Assembly: GCA_017463445.1 (NCBI GenBank)
Contig: JAFTPF010000008.1
Span: 1 to 33,728, forward strand
Length of the DNA stretch: 33,728 bases
Direction: 5' to 3'
Origin: Clostridia bacterium
Lineage (GTDB): Bacteria; Bacillota; Clostridia; Oscillospirales; CAG-272
Positions within the stretch are counted from its first letter, which is position 1. Each line of letters opens with the position of its first letter. Shown in pieces: positions 7,565-15,137 of the stretch. The notes under the pieces are model-generated. The model was given only the letters and a program-made list of their open reading frames with translations. It was not told the DNA's origin and did not search any database. A program made the translations under genes and the position numbers.

Positions 7565-7603
7565 CTTCAGTTTTCCGATTCGCGCCCAAATATTCACACT
7601 TTG

Positions 7604-7635
7604 TTCACAAAATCTCGTTGGTTGTGTGCTATAAT
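7604..7635 (+). promoter_or_regulatory. Extended -10 promoter of the cotH-like gene
   Basis: TATAAT (7630-7635) preceded by TG and one base (TGCTATAAT), the extended -10 form. The best upstream box, TTCACA (7604-7609), is 20 bases away, longer than optimal, so the promoter probably relies on the extended -10. Confidence 0.7.
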
Positions 7636-7669
7636 AAACAAAAACGATTCTCTATTGGGAGATTTATTT

Positions 7670-9169
7670 GTGAAACGATTCTTGATTGTCCTGCTGGCGG
7701 CAACCGCCTGTCTGGTGGGATGCAGCCGTCAAACTCCGCCCAATACGACTTCGTCTTCGCCAAGCGATCAAACCGATCACACAACCTCCATCACACCCGA
7801 GACCACCACCGTTCCCGATGATCTGAGCGCGCTGTTTGAGCCTGCCCTTCGTGAAGACGATAACTATACCGTAGGCACCTTTACCGCAGACGGCAGTTAT
7901 CTCACCGGCAATTACGCCACGGTGGACGGGGCTACCGTGCAAAAATACCCCCGCCTGACCAATCTGGCGACGCTTTACATCAACTTTCCCGACCGGAAAG
8001 ATCTGTCCTCCGTACAGCACGGCGTATACACGGATGCTACCTACTCCTTCGTGGATCAGTATGTGGAAGACAGCTATTACGAGCTTCCTCTGCAGATCAA
8101 GGGGCGCGGTAACTACTCCTGGACCTTTGCCCAGAAGCCCTACTCCCTGAAGCTGGGCGAAAAAGCCGACCTTCTCGGCATGGGTGCCGCGAAAAAGTGG
8201 ACGCTGATCACCGTGTCCAGCGACCATACCATGATGCACAACTATCTGACGCAGAAGATGGCGGCGGCAATGGGTCTGCGCGGCACCTGCGAAAATGAGT
8301 ACGTGGATGTGGTGGTCAACGGCGAATACGCCGGCACCTGGGTGCTGACCGAAAGGATCCAGATCCACGCGGAGCGCATCGATGTCCCCGACGAGATCGG
8401 CGTGCTTTTTGAGATCGAGATGGTCTACCGCCATACCTGCGACACCTGCATCGTCCTCTATGAGGATCCACATAACCGTCAAAATACGGTTCATCTGTGT
8501 CTGAAGACCTACAAGGGCGTTGATCTGGAGGATATGGACGACCGCGCCAAAGAAGCCGCACTTGCCGATCTGCAGCCCTTCTTCAACGATCTATCCAATG
8601 CCTTTACCCGCGAAAAAACGCTGGACGCCATTTCTAAGTATATCGACGTGGATTCCTTCGTCAACTGGTATCTGCTCAACGAGCTGACCCGCAATTACGA
8701 CTCCCAATTCGTCACCAGCTGTTACTGCTACATAGACGAGACCGGGCGGCTGTATATGGGTCCCGTATGGGATTTTGACACCTGCTATGGTACGCAGGAT
8801 CCTCAGATCGACGGCTATCGCGTGAAGAACGCGCCCTGGTTTACCCAACTCTTCGAATGCCAAGCATTCGTCCGTCTGGTCTGCGAGCGCTGGACCGAGC
8901 TTCGGAACAACGGTCTGATCGATGCGTTTTGCGCCTCTATCGACCGAACGGCAGAACGGATCGCCGCTTCGGAGCAGTTAAATCACGCGCTGTATCCGCA
9001 TAGTGAGCTGGGCTCCAGCGACTTTCACGAAGCCGTGGAGTATTTCAAAAACTGGCTGGATCAGCGGATCGTATGGATGGACGCCCAGTTCCTTCTGATC
9101 GACGGCGACGCACCCGCGATTCCTTCCCAAACGACCGCGGCCACCACCACCCGCCGTCCGCGCGGGTAA
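7670..9169 (+). CDS. CotH-kinase-family lipoprotein
   Basis: 499 residues from a GTG start with GGGAGA (7657-7662) seven bases upstream; this start gives a clean lipoprotein signal (KRFLIVLLAATACLVGC, lipobox Cys18) followed by a Ser/Thr/Pro linker. The rest matches the CotH family: LPLQIKGRGNYSWTFAQKPY, then LLGMGAAKKWTLI, then VNGEYAGTWVLTERI, and the conserved acidic active-site block MGPVWDFDTCYG near residues 360-370. Family members include the spore coat protein kinase CotH of Bacillus and many secreted proteins in clostridial and cellulolytic bacteria. Because it carries a lipobox, it probably sits on the outer face of the membrane, not in the spore coat. The next gene follows after 27 bases and is probably co-transcribed. 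Confidence 0.85.
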   Translation: MKRFLIVLLAATACLVGCSRQTPPNTTSSSPSDQTDHTTSITPETTTVPDDLSALFEPALREDDNYTVGTFTADGSYLTGNYATVDGATVQKYPRLTNLATLYINFPDRKDLSSVQHGVYTDATYSFVDQYVEDSYYELPLQIKGRGNYSWTFAQKPYSLKLGEKADLLGMGAAKKWTLITVSSDHTMMHNYLTQKMAAAMGLRGTCENEYVDVVVNGEYAGTWVLTERIQIHAERIDVPDEIGVLFEIEMVYRHTCDTCIVLYEDPHNRQNTVHLCLKTYKGVDLEDMDDRAKEAALADLQPFFNDLSNAFTREKTLDAISKYIDVDSFVNWYLLNELTRNYDSQFVTSCYCYIDETGRLYMGPVWDFDTCYGTQDPQIDGYRVKNAPWFTQLFECQAFVRLVCERWTELRNNGLIDAFCASIDRTAERIAASEQLNHALYPHSELGSSDFHEAVEYFKNWLDQRIVWMDAQFLLIDGDAPAIPSQTTAATTTRRPRG

Positions 9170-9196
9170 GCCGCGATCTATCACAAAGGAAAAATT

Positions 9197-10654
9197 ATGA
9201 AACTCACCTGTAAGATCCTTTCGGGGGTACTGATCCCCGCATTGACCCTTCCCTGCCTGTCCCTGTCGGCACGGGCGGCACAATCCACCGCATCTTCGTC
9301 CCCGGTGTTGTCCTGCACGCCCGCCGACGATTGGACCGCACTCTTTGACCGTGCCGGAACCCGTGAGGGCTGGCTGGCCGCAGACGGCATCTACTCGGTG
9401 GCGCTGGACGGAAACGACGCCCTCTCCTCCGCAAATCCCTCCACGAAAACGCTGTTCTTCTTCAGCGATACCATCCTGGGTACCGCAAACAGCACGGGCA
9501 AGATCACCCGCTATAACGGAATGGCAAATCACACCGCCGCTGTATTGGAGGGTAACCTGCCCGACAAGTCCGGCATAGAATTCTATTATGGCGCCAAGGC
9601 CAATATGGCGTTGTCCGGTGATCTGAACCTGTTCAGCCAGGGACAATGGCTCTTCGACTGCTTCGTGCAGGACGGTTCGCTCTACGCCATCGCCTTCTCA
9701 CAACAGGATTGGAAGCCCTCCCAGATCGATCTGATCCGGATTCCCCTTGCCGATGACGGAACGCCCCAGTTCAACAAATACAAGCGCACCCGCAATGTGA
9801 CCGCGCTCCTGAAAAAGCTGGAGAATTTCGACTACGCTTACGGCATGGGCGTCCTCAGCAACACCGAAAGCGCGGGCGCGCCCGATCCGGACGGATACAT
9901 CTACATCTACGGCTACCGCGACAATTTTGCCGCCTTCAGCCAGAAGGATCTGATCGTTTCCCGCATCCACGAGGACGACTTCCCCGACTTCAAGAAGCTC
10001 CGCTACTGGAACGGCTCCGATTGGGTGGAGAATATTGAAGAGTCCGCTCTCATTCTGGAACGCGTATCCTGCGAGGTCAGCGTGACCCCCATTACGGTAG
10101 GTCCGTATAAAGGCAAATACATCGCGGTATACACCCAGGACGTTCAGTCCGACCGAATTATGTACGCCATCGGTGACTCGCCCGTGGGTCCCTTCGATAA
10201 GCCCGTGCAATGCTACACCGTCCCCGAGACGGGTGATACGGCTACGGGCGGCAGCGGTACGCTCTACACCTACAACGCAAAAGCGCATCCCCACATCTCT
10301 CCCGCAGGCACCCTGCTGATCTCTTACAACGTAAACGTCAACGGCGTTCCCATGGCACAGAACACTGCAGACTACCGTCCCCGCTTCCTGTCGCTGGATC
10401 TGGGTGCTACCGAGGAAGAGATCGCCGCCCTGAAGGCAGCCGCCGATCCATCGAATCCTGCGGATCCCACAGATCCGCCCGAAGGGGATGACACCGCCCC
10501 GCCGCCTGTCTCCCAGCCTTCGGAACAACCGACGACCCCGGAGGACTCTGACCAAGCGTCGCCGCTCATTCCCGTATTGATCGGCGCAGGCGTTCTTCTG
10601 GCCGCTGTCGGCGTTGCCGCCGGCATCCTGATTGGAAAGCGGCGCAGAAAATAA
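9197..10654 (+). CDS. Exported, membrane-anchored protein with a DUF4185/DUF5005-like propeller domain
   Basis: 485 residues. Signal peptide ~1-28 ending ARAA, then a ~370-residue domain that reads like a five-bladed propeller of the DUF4185/DUF5005 kind: GWLAADGIYSVALDG followed by TLFFFSDTILG is the typical opening strand pair, and later blades include YIYIYGYRDN, YIAVYTQDV and LLISYNVNVNG. A Pro/Thr/Glu linker (~415-450) and a C-terminal membrane helix (~455-478) with RRRK at the end anchor it to the cell surface; there is no LPXTG motif. Propellers of this type are related to glycoside-hydrolase-43-like folds, so glycan binding or cleavage is possible but unproven. It lies 27 bases after the CotH-like gene. 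Confidence 0.75.
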   Translation: MKLTCKILSGVLIPALTLPCLSLSARAAQSTASSSPVLSCTPADDWTALFDRAGTREGWLAADGIYSVALDGNDALSSANPSTKTLFFFSDTILGTANSTGKITRYNGMANHTAAVLEGNLPDKSGIEFYYGAKANMALSGDLNLFSQGQWLFDCFVQDGSLYAIAFSQQDWKPSQIDLIRIPLADDGTPQFNKYKRTRNVTALLKKLENFDYAYGMGVLSNTESAGAPDPDGYIYIYGYRDNFAAFSQKDLIVSRIHEDDFPDFKKLRYWNGSDWVENIEESALILERVSCEVSVTPITVGPYKGKYIAVYTQDVQSDRIMYAIGDSPVGPFDKPVQCYTVPETGDTATGGSGTLYTYNAKAHPHISPAGTLLISYNVNVNGVPMAQNTADYRPRFLSLDLGATEEEIAALKAAADPSNPADPTDPPEGDDTAPPPVSQPSEQPTTPEDSDQASPLIPVLIGAGVLLAAVGVAAGILIGKRRRK

Positions 10655-10693
10655 TTATTTTGGCATGCTGTCGGGCGGTAACGCTTCTGCTGC

Positions 10694-10710
10694 CGAATCG
10701 GATCGATTCG
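10694..10710. promoter_or_regulatory. Palindrome upstream of the CBM9-like lipoprotein gene
   Basis: CGAATCG-GAT-CGATTCG, a perfect 7-bp inverted repeat (10694-10700 and 10704-10710), 56 bases before the ATG. A possible -10 box TATATT (10729-10734) lies just downstream with only a weak -35. It could be an operator, but no regulator gene is adjacent. Confidence 0.35.
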
Positions 10711-10765
10711 CTTGTTTGCCGTCAAGACTATATTTTGCAAACCCAATACTTAGGAGGATCTATTT

Positions 10766-11602
10766 ATGAAGAAACTTTCTTTCCTGCTTGCAATTCTTGC
10801 AACCGCATCCATGTGCCTGGCATCCTGTGCCGGCGAAGACTCGAGTAGCAACGACCAAAACAAAGACACCACCACCGTTGCAACCACCCCTGCCGCAACC
10901 CCTTCCGGTAAGGTCACCAACCCCCTCGACAACAACAATAACAACACTCCCAGTATTACCCCTCCCGAGATCATTGCTCCCGAGCTGCTGGACGGCACCA
11001 AGTTCGCTCTGGACGGCGATCTGTCCGAGTACGCAGGTCTGCACACCCTTGAGGTGATCGGTGAAAAGGCAACCGACGATGCTGACTACTCCCACAAGAA
11101 GGTCACCTTCTACGGCGCAATGACCGATGCAGGTCTGTACCTGGCTTGTGACGCTTACCACGATATTTACATCGGTAACGGCACCGGCGAATGGTGGACA
11201 AATACCAACTTCGAGATCTTCATCGGTGCATCCAACGCGCAGAAGTACGCTTACGCCCGCGGCATCGACGCTGAATGTGAAACCAGCGGTGATGACGTTA
11301 CCGCTATCATGGTTACCGAAGAGTTGACCGACGGTCCTACCGTTTACCACTCCATCACCGAGATGTTCATCCCCACCGACTACCTGAGTGATGGCGACAT
11401 CATGTACAACACCATGGACGTTGGCGTTGCATGGAAGACCCTCGGCGACCTGATCATCGGCGGTGCCGCTAACGTAGGTCCCAACGGTGAGGACGAATAC
11501 TGGGTTCCCAAGGGCACATGGCCCAACCGCACCAAGCCCATCGTTGCTCCCTCCGGCATTTGGCTGCCCGACGAGTTCGAATTTGAATACACCGGTGAAT
11601 AA
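10766..11602 (+). CDS. Lipoprotein with a CBM9/DOMON-like ligand-binding domain
   Basis: 278 residues, AGGAGG RBS. The lipoprotein signal ends LASC with lipid-carrying Cys21; a Thr/Pro/Asn linker (~22-68) leads to a ~200-residue beta-rich domain. FALDGDLSEYAG, then VTFYGAMTDAGLYLACDAYHD and WWTNTNFEIFIGA match the CBM9/DOMON sandwich pattern, in which the W.n..FEIFI strand lines the ligand site. Likely role: binding a sugar or other small ligand at the cell surface. Codons are strongly biased (GGT, GCT, CTG, AAG), unlike the two preceding genes, suggesting high expression. A good terminator follows. Confidence 0.75.
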   Translation: MKKLSFLLAILATASMCLASCAGEDSSSNDQNKDTTTVATTPAATPSGKVTNPLDNNNNNTPSITPPEIIAPELLDGTKFALDGDLSEYAGLHTLEVIGEKATDDADYSHKKVTFYGAMTDAGLYLACDAYHDIYIGNGTGEWWTNTNFEIFIGASNAQKYAYARGIDAECETSGDDVTAIMVTEELTDGPTVYHSITEMFIPTDYLSDGDIMYNTMDVGVAWKTLGDLIIGGAANVGPNGEDEYWVPKGTWPNRTKPIVAPSGIWLPDEFEFEYTGE

Positions 11603-11634
11603 TCATTTGCTAAACCTTTGATGCAGCAGAATGA

Positions 11635-11664
11635 AGCCCTACCGCCTCTGACGGTAGGGCTTTT
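11635..11664 (+). terminator. Terminator of the CBM9-like lipoprotein gene
   Basis: 10-bp perfect stem AGCCCTACCG/CGGTAGGGCT (11635-11644 with 11652-11661), 7-base loop, T-run at 11661-11664. Confidence 0.85.
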
Positions 11665-11673
11665 CATTTTCGG

Positions 11674-11702
11674 TTGACACATTTTTTCGAATATGCTATA
11701 AT
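11674..11702 (+). promoter_or_regulatory. Promoter of the ECF sigma/anti-sigma/serpin operon
   Basis: TTGACA (11674-11679), 17-nt spacer, TATAAT (11697-11702), with an extended TGC before the -10. This is a full housekeeping-type promoter, not a typical ECF -35/-10 pair, so basal transcription should come from the vegetative sigma factor. Confidence 0.9.
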
Positions 11703-11719
11703 ATTTTCAGAAAAGAACT

Positions 11720-11780
11720 GAGGGTTTTCCCTCTTTCGTTCGTATAATCAGTGAAGAGGAGAAGATGCGCGATCTTCTCC
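11720..11780 (+). promoter_or_regulatory. 5' leader hairpins of the sigma-factor operon
   Basis: Two hairpins lie in the ~85-nt leader: GAGGG-TTTT-CCCTC (11720-11733) and a 9-bp stem GGAGAAGAT/ATCTTCTCC (11758-11766 with 11772-11780). The second ends five bases before the RBS AAAGGAG. Its left arm contains GGAGAAGATG, an RBS-like sequence followed by an ATG, which would be masked in the folded form. Confidence 0.45.
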
Positions 11781-11796
11781 GTGAAAGGAGCCGACT

Positions 11797-12348
11797 ATGG
11801 ATAACGGTGAAAGTAGCTACCGCCGATATCTGACCGGTGACGAGTCCGCATTCGAAGAAATACTGGAGCTTTATAAGGATAATCTGATCTTTTTCCTCTG
11901 CCGCTACGTGGAAAGCGTCGCCATCGCAGAGGAGATCGCCGCCGACTGCTTTGCCCTGCTGATCACAAAGCCGGACAAGTACGATTTCTCGGTGTCGCTC
12001 AAAACCTGGCTCTTTACCGTGGGACGCAACCGCGCCCTTGACTACCTGCGCCGCAAAAACCGCTGGCGGATCCATCCGCTGGAGGAAGCCGTCGCCCTGC
12101 CCGGGAGCCAGGAGGACGATCCCGAAGCCCTCTTTCTGAAGAAGGAGCGGGAGCGTCAGCTCCATCGATCGATGGGTCGGCTAAAGCCCGACTATCGGGC
12201 GGCGCTGCACCTGGTCTACTTCGAGGAATTATCCTACGAAGAGGCGGGGCGTGTCCTGCAGAAGAGCAAAAAGCAGATCGAAAATTTGGTTTACCGAGGA
12301 AAGAATGCACTCCGAACCGATTTGGAAAAGGAGGGGTTTGAATTTTGA
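11797..12348 (+). CDS. ECF-type RNA polymerase sigma factor
   Basis: 183 residues, AAAGGAG RBS. Region 2 spans ~15-90: FEEILELYKDNLIFFLCRYV, then IAEEIAADCFALL and LKTWLFTVGRNRALDYLRRK, the -10 recognition helix. Region 4 spans ~120-178: LKPDYRAALHLVYFEELSYE, then EAGRVLQKSKKQIENLVYRG, the helix-turn-helix for the -35 element. No region 1.1 or 3, as usual for ECF factors. The stop overlaps the TTG start of the next gene (TTGA), indicating coupling with a membrane protein placed where anti-sigma factors normally are. Confidence 0.95.
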   Translation: MDNGESSYRRYLTGDESAFEEILELYKDNLIFFLCRYVESVAIAEEIAADCFALLITKPDKYDFSVSLKTWLFTVGRNRALDYLRRKNRWRIHPLEEAVALPGSQEDDPEALFLKKERERQLHRSMGRLKPDYRAALHLVYFEELSYEEAGRVLQKSKKQIENLVYRGKNALRTDLEKEGFEF

Positions 12349-13247
12349 GAAGCAAAGAAGAATTTAAAGCGCTGGTGGAGGAGCGTGCCGCCGCACAGAG
12401 AAAAGCGGCGATCGCCGCCGCACGCCGACGGAAGATGATCCTGTCGGGCGCCATCCCGCTGGTGCTGATTATTGCAATCGCACTGCCCGCGATCGGGCTG
12501 TTCACGCTGCCCGCAGGCATGGCGGAGGATGGAAACGCTACGATGGCAGGGAACAACGGTGCCGAGAACCGTTGTCCCCTCGCCGACGAAACGGCACCGA
12601 ACGGAACCTCTCCCGAATTCGTCTATCCGAATTACGACGGGGCGGGCGATGATGCGGTCGATAATGAGGACTATGATCCCTCAAAGCCGACTCCTGATCT
12701 GACAGGGGCAACCGGCGGGATGGCTCCGCCTCCCGAGGAAACCGAGCCCGATCTTATGCCGCCGCCCTCCTACAGTCCATCTGACCCATACGCCGACATC
12801 ACCGCTGATTCCCCCGCGGACTTGCTCAGCGAGCTGCGCAAAGATACCGGCGGTTTGTCCGAGGAATCGGTCGCTCTGCTGACCGCGCTCCTCCCAAGCG
12901 ACCTTCTGACCCTTCCCGACGGCAGAGCTCCCTTTTGCGCTCTGTATCATCTGCACGATGGCTATTTTATGCTGAAGCTGACCTGGTCGGGTGAGAACGC
13001 CTTCCGCTACACCTTGCTGTTTGATGATACGCCCTTCTTCACCGAGGAATGGCTACAGGAGAATTATCAGCCCGTAGAGGCAGAGATCCCTCTCTACCGC
13101 CATCCGTCGGCGGACAATGAATTTTACCGCGCCTGCCTTTCCAATCTTCTGCTGGCAGAGATCGAATTTTCCAAAGATCACACCGACATCACCGCCACCC
13201 TCACCCATCTGATCGAGCTTTGCAAAGAGTTCTGTGTCGCACCGTAG
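12345..13247 (+). CDS. Putative membrane-bound anti-sigma factor
   Basis: 300 residues from a TTG start overlapping the sigma-factor stop; AAGGAGG at 12328-12334 supports this start. Layout: a ~30-residue charged cytoplasmic helix (KEEFKALVEERAAAQRKAA), one membrane segment at ~31-53, an acidic Pro/Asp/Glu-rich external linker (~58-145), and an external domain (~145-300) with four Cys over the whole exterior. Position and coupling argue for control of the ECF sigma factor. The cytoplasmic part is much shorter than the usual ~70-residue anti-sigma domain and shows no zinc-binding HxxxCxxC motif, so the assignment is by context only. The long disordered exterior could be a protease target. Confidence 0.6.
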   Translation: MRSKEEFKALVEERAAAQRKAAIAAARRRKMILSGAIPLVLIIAIALPAIGLFTLPAGMAEDGNATMAGNNGAENRCPLADETAPNGTSPEFVYPNYDGAGDDAVDNEDYDPSKPTPDLTGATGGMAPPPEETEPDLMPPPSYSPSDPYADITADSPADLLSELRKDTGGLSEESVALLTALLPSDLLTLPDGRAPFCALYHLHDGYFMLKLTWSGENAFRYTLLFDDTPFFTEEWLQENYQPVEAEIPLYRHPSADNEFYRACLSNLLLAEIEFSKDHTDITATLTHLIELCKEFCVAP

Positions 13248-13272
13248 ATCCGTGTGCAGAAAGGAGCTTCCT

Positions 13273-14574
13273 ATGAAACGAATCCTATCTATGCTGCTTT
13301 CGATCTGTCTGCTGCTGCCTCTGATCGCCGCTTGCGGCCAAGATGCCGCGGACAGCCCGACAACCAACACTACCACCACCGATCCCACGCCGGACGGCAA
13401 GATCGAAGCGGTCAACCTGATGGCGGATGTCACCGCCAACCAAGTCGCCGACCGCGAGCCTGACGACGCCTTCAAAACCGCTTACGCCGATTTTGCGGCA
13501 AAGCTGCTGACCGGCTCCGCCGCTTTGGAGCGGGAGGAGAATCTGCTGATCTCCCCGCTCTCTGCAATGCTGGCGCTTGCCATGACCGCGAATGGTGCCG
13601 AAGATGAGACCCTGGCAGAAATGCAAACGCTCTTGGGCGGCACGCTCTCCATGGAAGAACTAAACGGTATGCTCCGCACATGGGTAGCGTCCATGGCGAC
13701 CCGCAAATACGTCACGCTCTCCGCCGCCAACTCCATTTGGTTCAAGGAGAAACGCTTCATTCCCGATCCTGCTTTCCTGCAGACAAACGCCGACTATTTC
13801 GGCGCGGACGTCTACGCCGCACCCTTCAGCGATCAGACCGTGAAAGATGTGAATCTGTGGATCGAAGAGAAGACCAACGGTCTCATCAAAGAGATGCTGA
13901 ACGGGCTGGATCCCGAAACGGTGATGCTCTTGATCAACACGCTCTATTTCCAAGCGGAATGGAACGACCCTTACCAGGACGGACAGTTGGAGGACGGTAC
14001 CTTCCACGGCGTAAATGGAGACGAAACCGTTCAGATGATGCGCTCCGTGGAATCCACCTACCTCTCTATGGAGGGCGCGCAGGGCTTCAAGAAGTATTAC
14101 AAGGGCGGATTCTATTTTGCGGCTCTTCTGCCCGATGAAGGCACCGACATTGCCGATTTCGTCGCTTCGCTCACCGGAGAAAAGCTGACGGCTGCACTAA
14201 GCAGCGGATCCCGCGCGGACGTATACGCTAAACTCCCTGCCTTCAGCTACGACTGCGATCTGTCGCTGAAGGAGGTGCTGGCACCGCACATCCCCGACGC
14301 GTTCACGCCTTTCGAAGCGGATTTCTCGGGCATGGGCACCACCGACAACGGCGATCCCCTTTTTATCAGCAAGGTTCTGCAAAAGACCAACATCACGCTG
14401 GACAAGAACGGAACAACCGCCGCCGCGGCTACCGTAGTGGTGATGAACGGCGCGACCGGTATGCCCGAGGAGCTGCCCGTCTACCACATCACCCTCGACC
14501 GTCCCTTTGTCTATGTGATCACCGACAGCTACACCGGTCTTCCGATCTTCATCGGCGTGGTGGAACAGCTCTGA
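13273..14574 (+). CDS. Serpin (serine protease inhibitor) lipoprotein
   Basis: 433 residues from ATG 13273 (AAGGAG at 13261-13266). The signal MKRILSMLLSICLLLPLIAAC gives lipidated Cys21, then a Thr-rich linker. The serpin fold is clear: NLLISPLSAMLALAMTANGA, then AANSIWFKEKRFIP, VNLWIEEKTNGLIKEML, LLINTLYFQAEW, and the C-terminal LDRPFVYVITDSYTGLPIF. The reactive-centre hinge NGTTAAAATV (379-388) has the small residues required for loop insertion, so it should be inhibitory. Counting from P15 Gly380 puts P1-P1' at about Ala394-Thr395; a small P1 suggests elastase-like targets. Serpins of the gut species Eubacterium siraeum (siropins) are a precedent. It is the last gene of the ECF operon, 25 bases after the putative anti-sigma gene. 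Confidence 0.93.
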   Translation: MKRILSMLLSICLLLPLIAACGQDAADSPTTNTTTTDPTPDGKIEAVNLMADVTANQVADREPDDAFKTAYADFAAKLLTGSAALEREENLLISPLSAMLALAMTANGAEDETLAEMQTLLGGTLSMEELNGMLRTWVASMATRKYVTLSAANSIWFKEKRFIPDPAFLQTNADYFGADVYAAPFSDQTVKDVNLWIEEKTNGLIKEMLNGLDPETVMLLINTLYFQAEWNDPYQDGQLEDGTFHGVNGDETVQMMRSVESTYLSMEGAQGFKKYYKGGFYFAALLPDEGTDIADFVASLTGEKLTAALSSGSRADVYAKLPAFSYDCDLSLKEVLAPHIPDAFTPFEADFSGMGTTDNGDPLFISKVLQKTNITLDKNGTTAAAATVVVMNGATGMPEELPVYHITLDRPFVYVITDSYTGLPIFIGVVEQL

Positions 14575-14582
14575 TGACAATC

Positions 14583-14610
14583 AAAAAACTCCCCAAACGG
14601 GGAGTTTTTT
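14583..14610. terminator. Bidirectional terminator between serpin and yajC
   Basis: AAAAAACTCCCC (14583-14594) pairs with GGGGAGTTTTTT (14599-14610) across a 4-base loop. A-run and T-run at both ends let it work for the serpin operon on the plus strand and yajC on the minus strand. Confidence 0.9.
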
Positions 14611-14619
14611 ATATTGGCT

Positions 14620-15039
14620 TTACTTCTTCTTAGCCTTCTTCTCGGTCTTCTCCTCGATAGCGGGAGTTTCCTCTTCTGCGGGCTGTTCCTCAGCGGAAGC
14701 GACGGGAGCTACATAGCCCTTGGTAGCGGAAACGGGTACGTCAACGCTGCGGATAGCGGTCTTGAGAATACGGATCTTGGTGCCTGCCTTGCTGGTCTCG
14801 ATCACGCAGGTCTCGTCTTTGATGCTGACCACTCTGCCGATGATGCCGCCGATAGTGGTGATCTCATCGCCGACCATCAGGTTGTTGCGCATTGCGGCGT
14901 CCTCACGGTCCTTCTTCTTCTGGGGACGGATCATGATGAAGTACATGACCACCAGCATGACCACCAGAATACCGATGGAAAGCAGACCGCTGGCACCCTG
15001 TGCTGCGTTGGCGTCTGCCAACATAGAAATATAGTTCAT
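14620..15039 (-). CDS. yajC: Preprotein translocase accessory subunit YajC
   Basis: 139 residues. One N-terminal membrane helix (~19-39, LLSIGILVVMLVVMYFIMIRP), the hallmark RPQKKKDRE just after it, and the conserved VGDEITTIGGIIGRVVSI cytosolic domain. YajC binds SecDF/SecYEG and assists protein export. A ~40-residue C-terminal tail rich in Glu, Ala and Lys is longer than in typical ~90-110 residue YajC proteins. The RBS AAAGGAG lies six bases upstream of the ATG. It has its own promoter and is not next to secD, secF or tgt. Confidence 0.93.
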   Translation of the reverse strand: MNYISMLADANAAQGASGLLSIGILVVMLVVMYFIMIRPQKKKDREDAAMRNNLMVGDEITTIGGIIGRVVSIKDETCVIETSKAGTKIRILKTAIRSVDVPVSATKGYVAPVASAEEQPAEEETPAIEEKTEKKAKKK

Positions 15040-15075
15040 AGTGTTCTCCTTTTAGGGGTAAAAATTACTTTTTTT

Positions 15076-15104
15076 ATTATACAAGAGGATTTCCAAAAAT
15101 GCAA
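15076..15104 (-). promoter_or_regulatory. yajC promoter
   Basis: On the minus strand: -35 TTGCAT (15104-15099), 17-nt spacer, -10 TATAAT (15081-15076), with TG two bases before the -10 region. Confidence 0.8.
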
Positions 15105-15137
15105 GTCCAAATTGTAAACATTTTCCCAATTTTGCTT

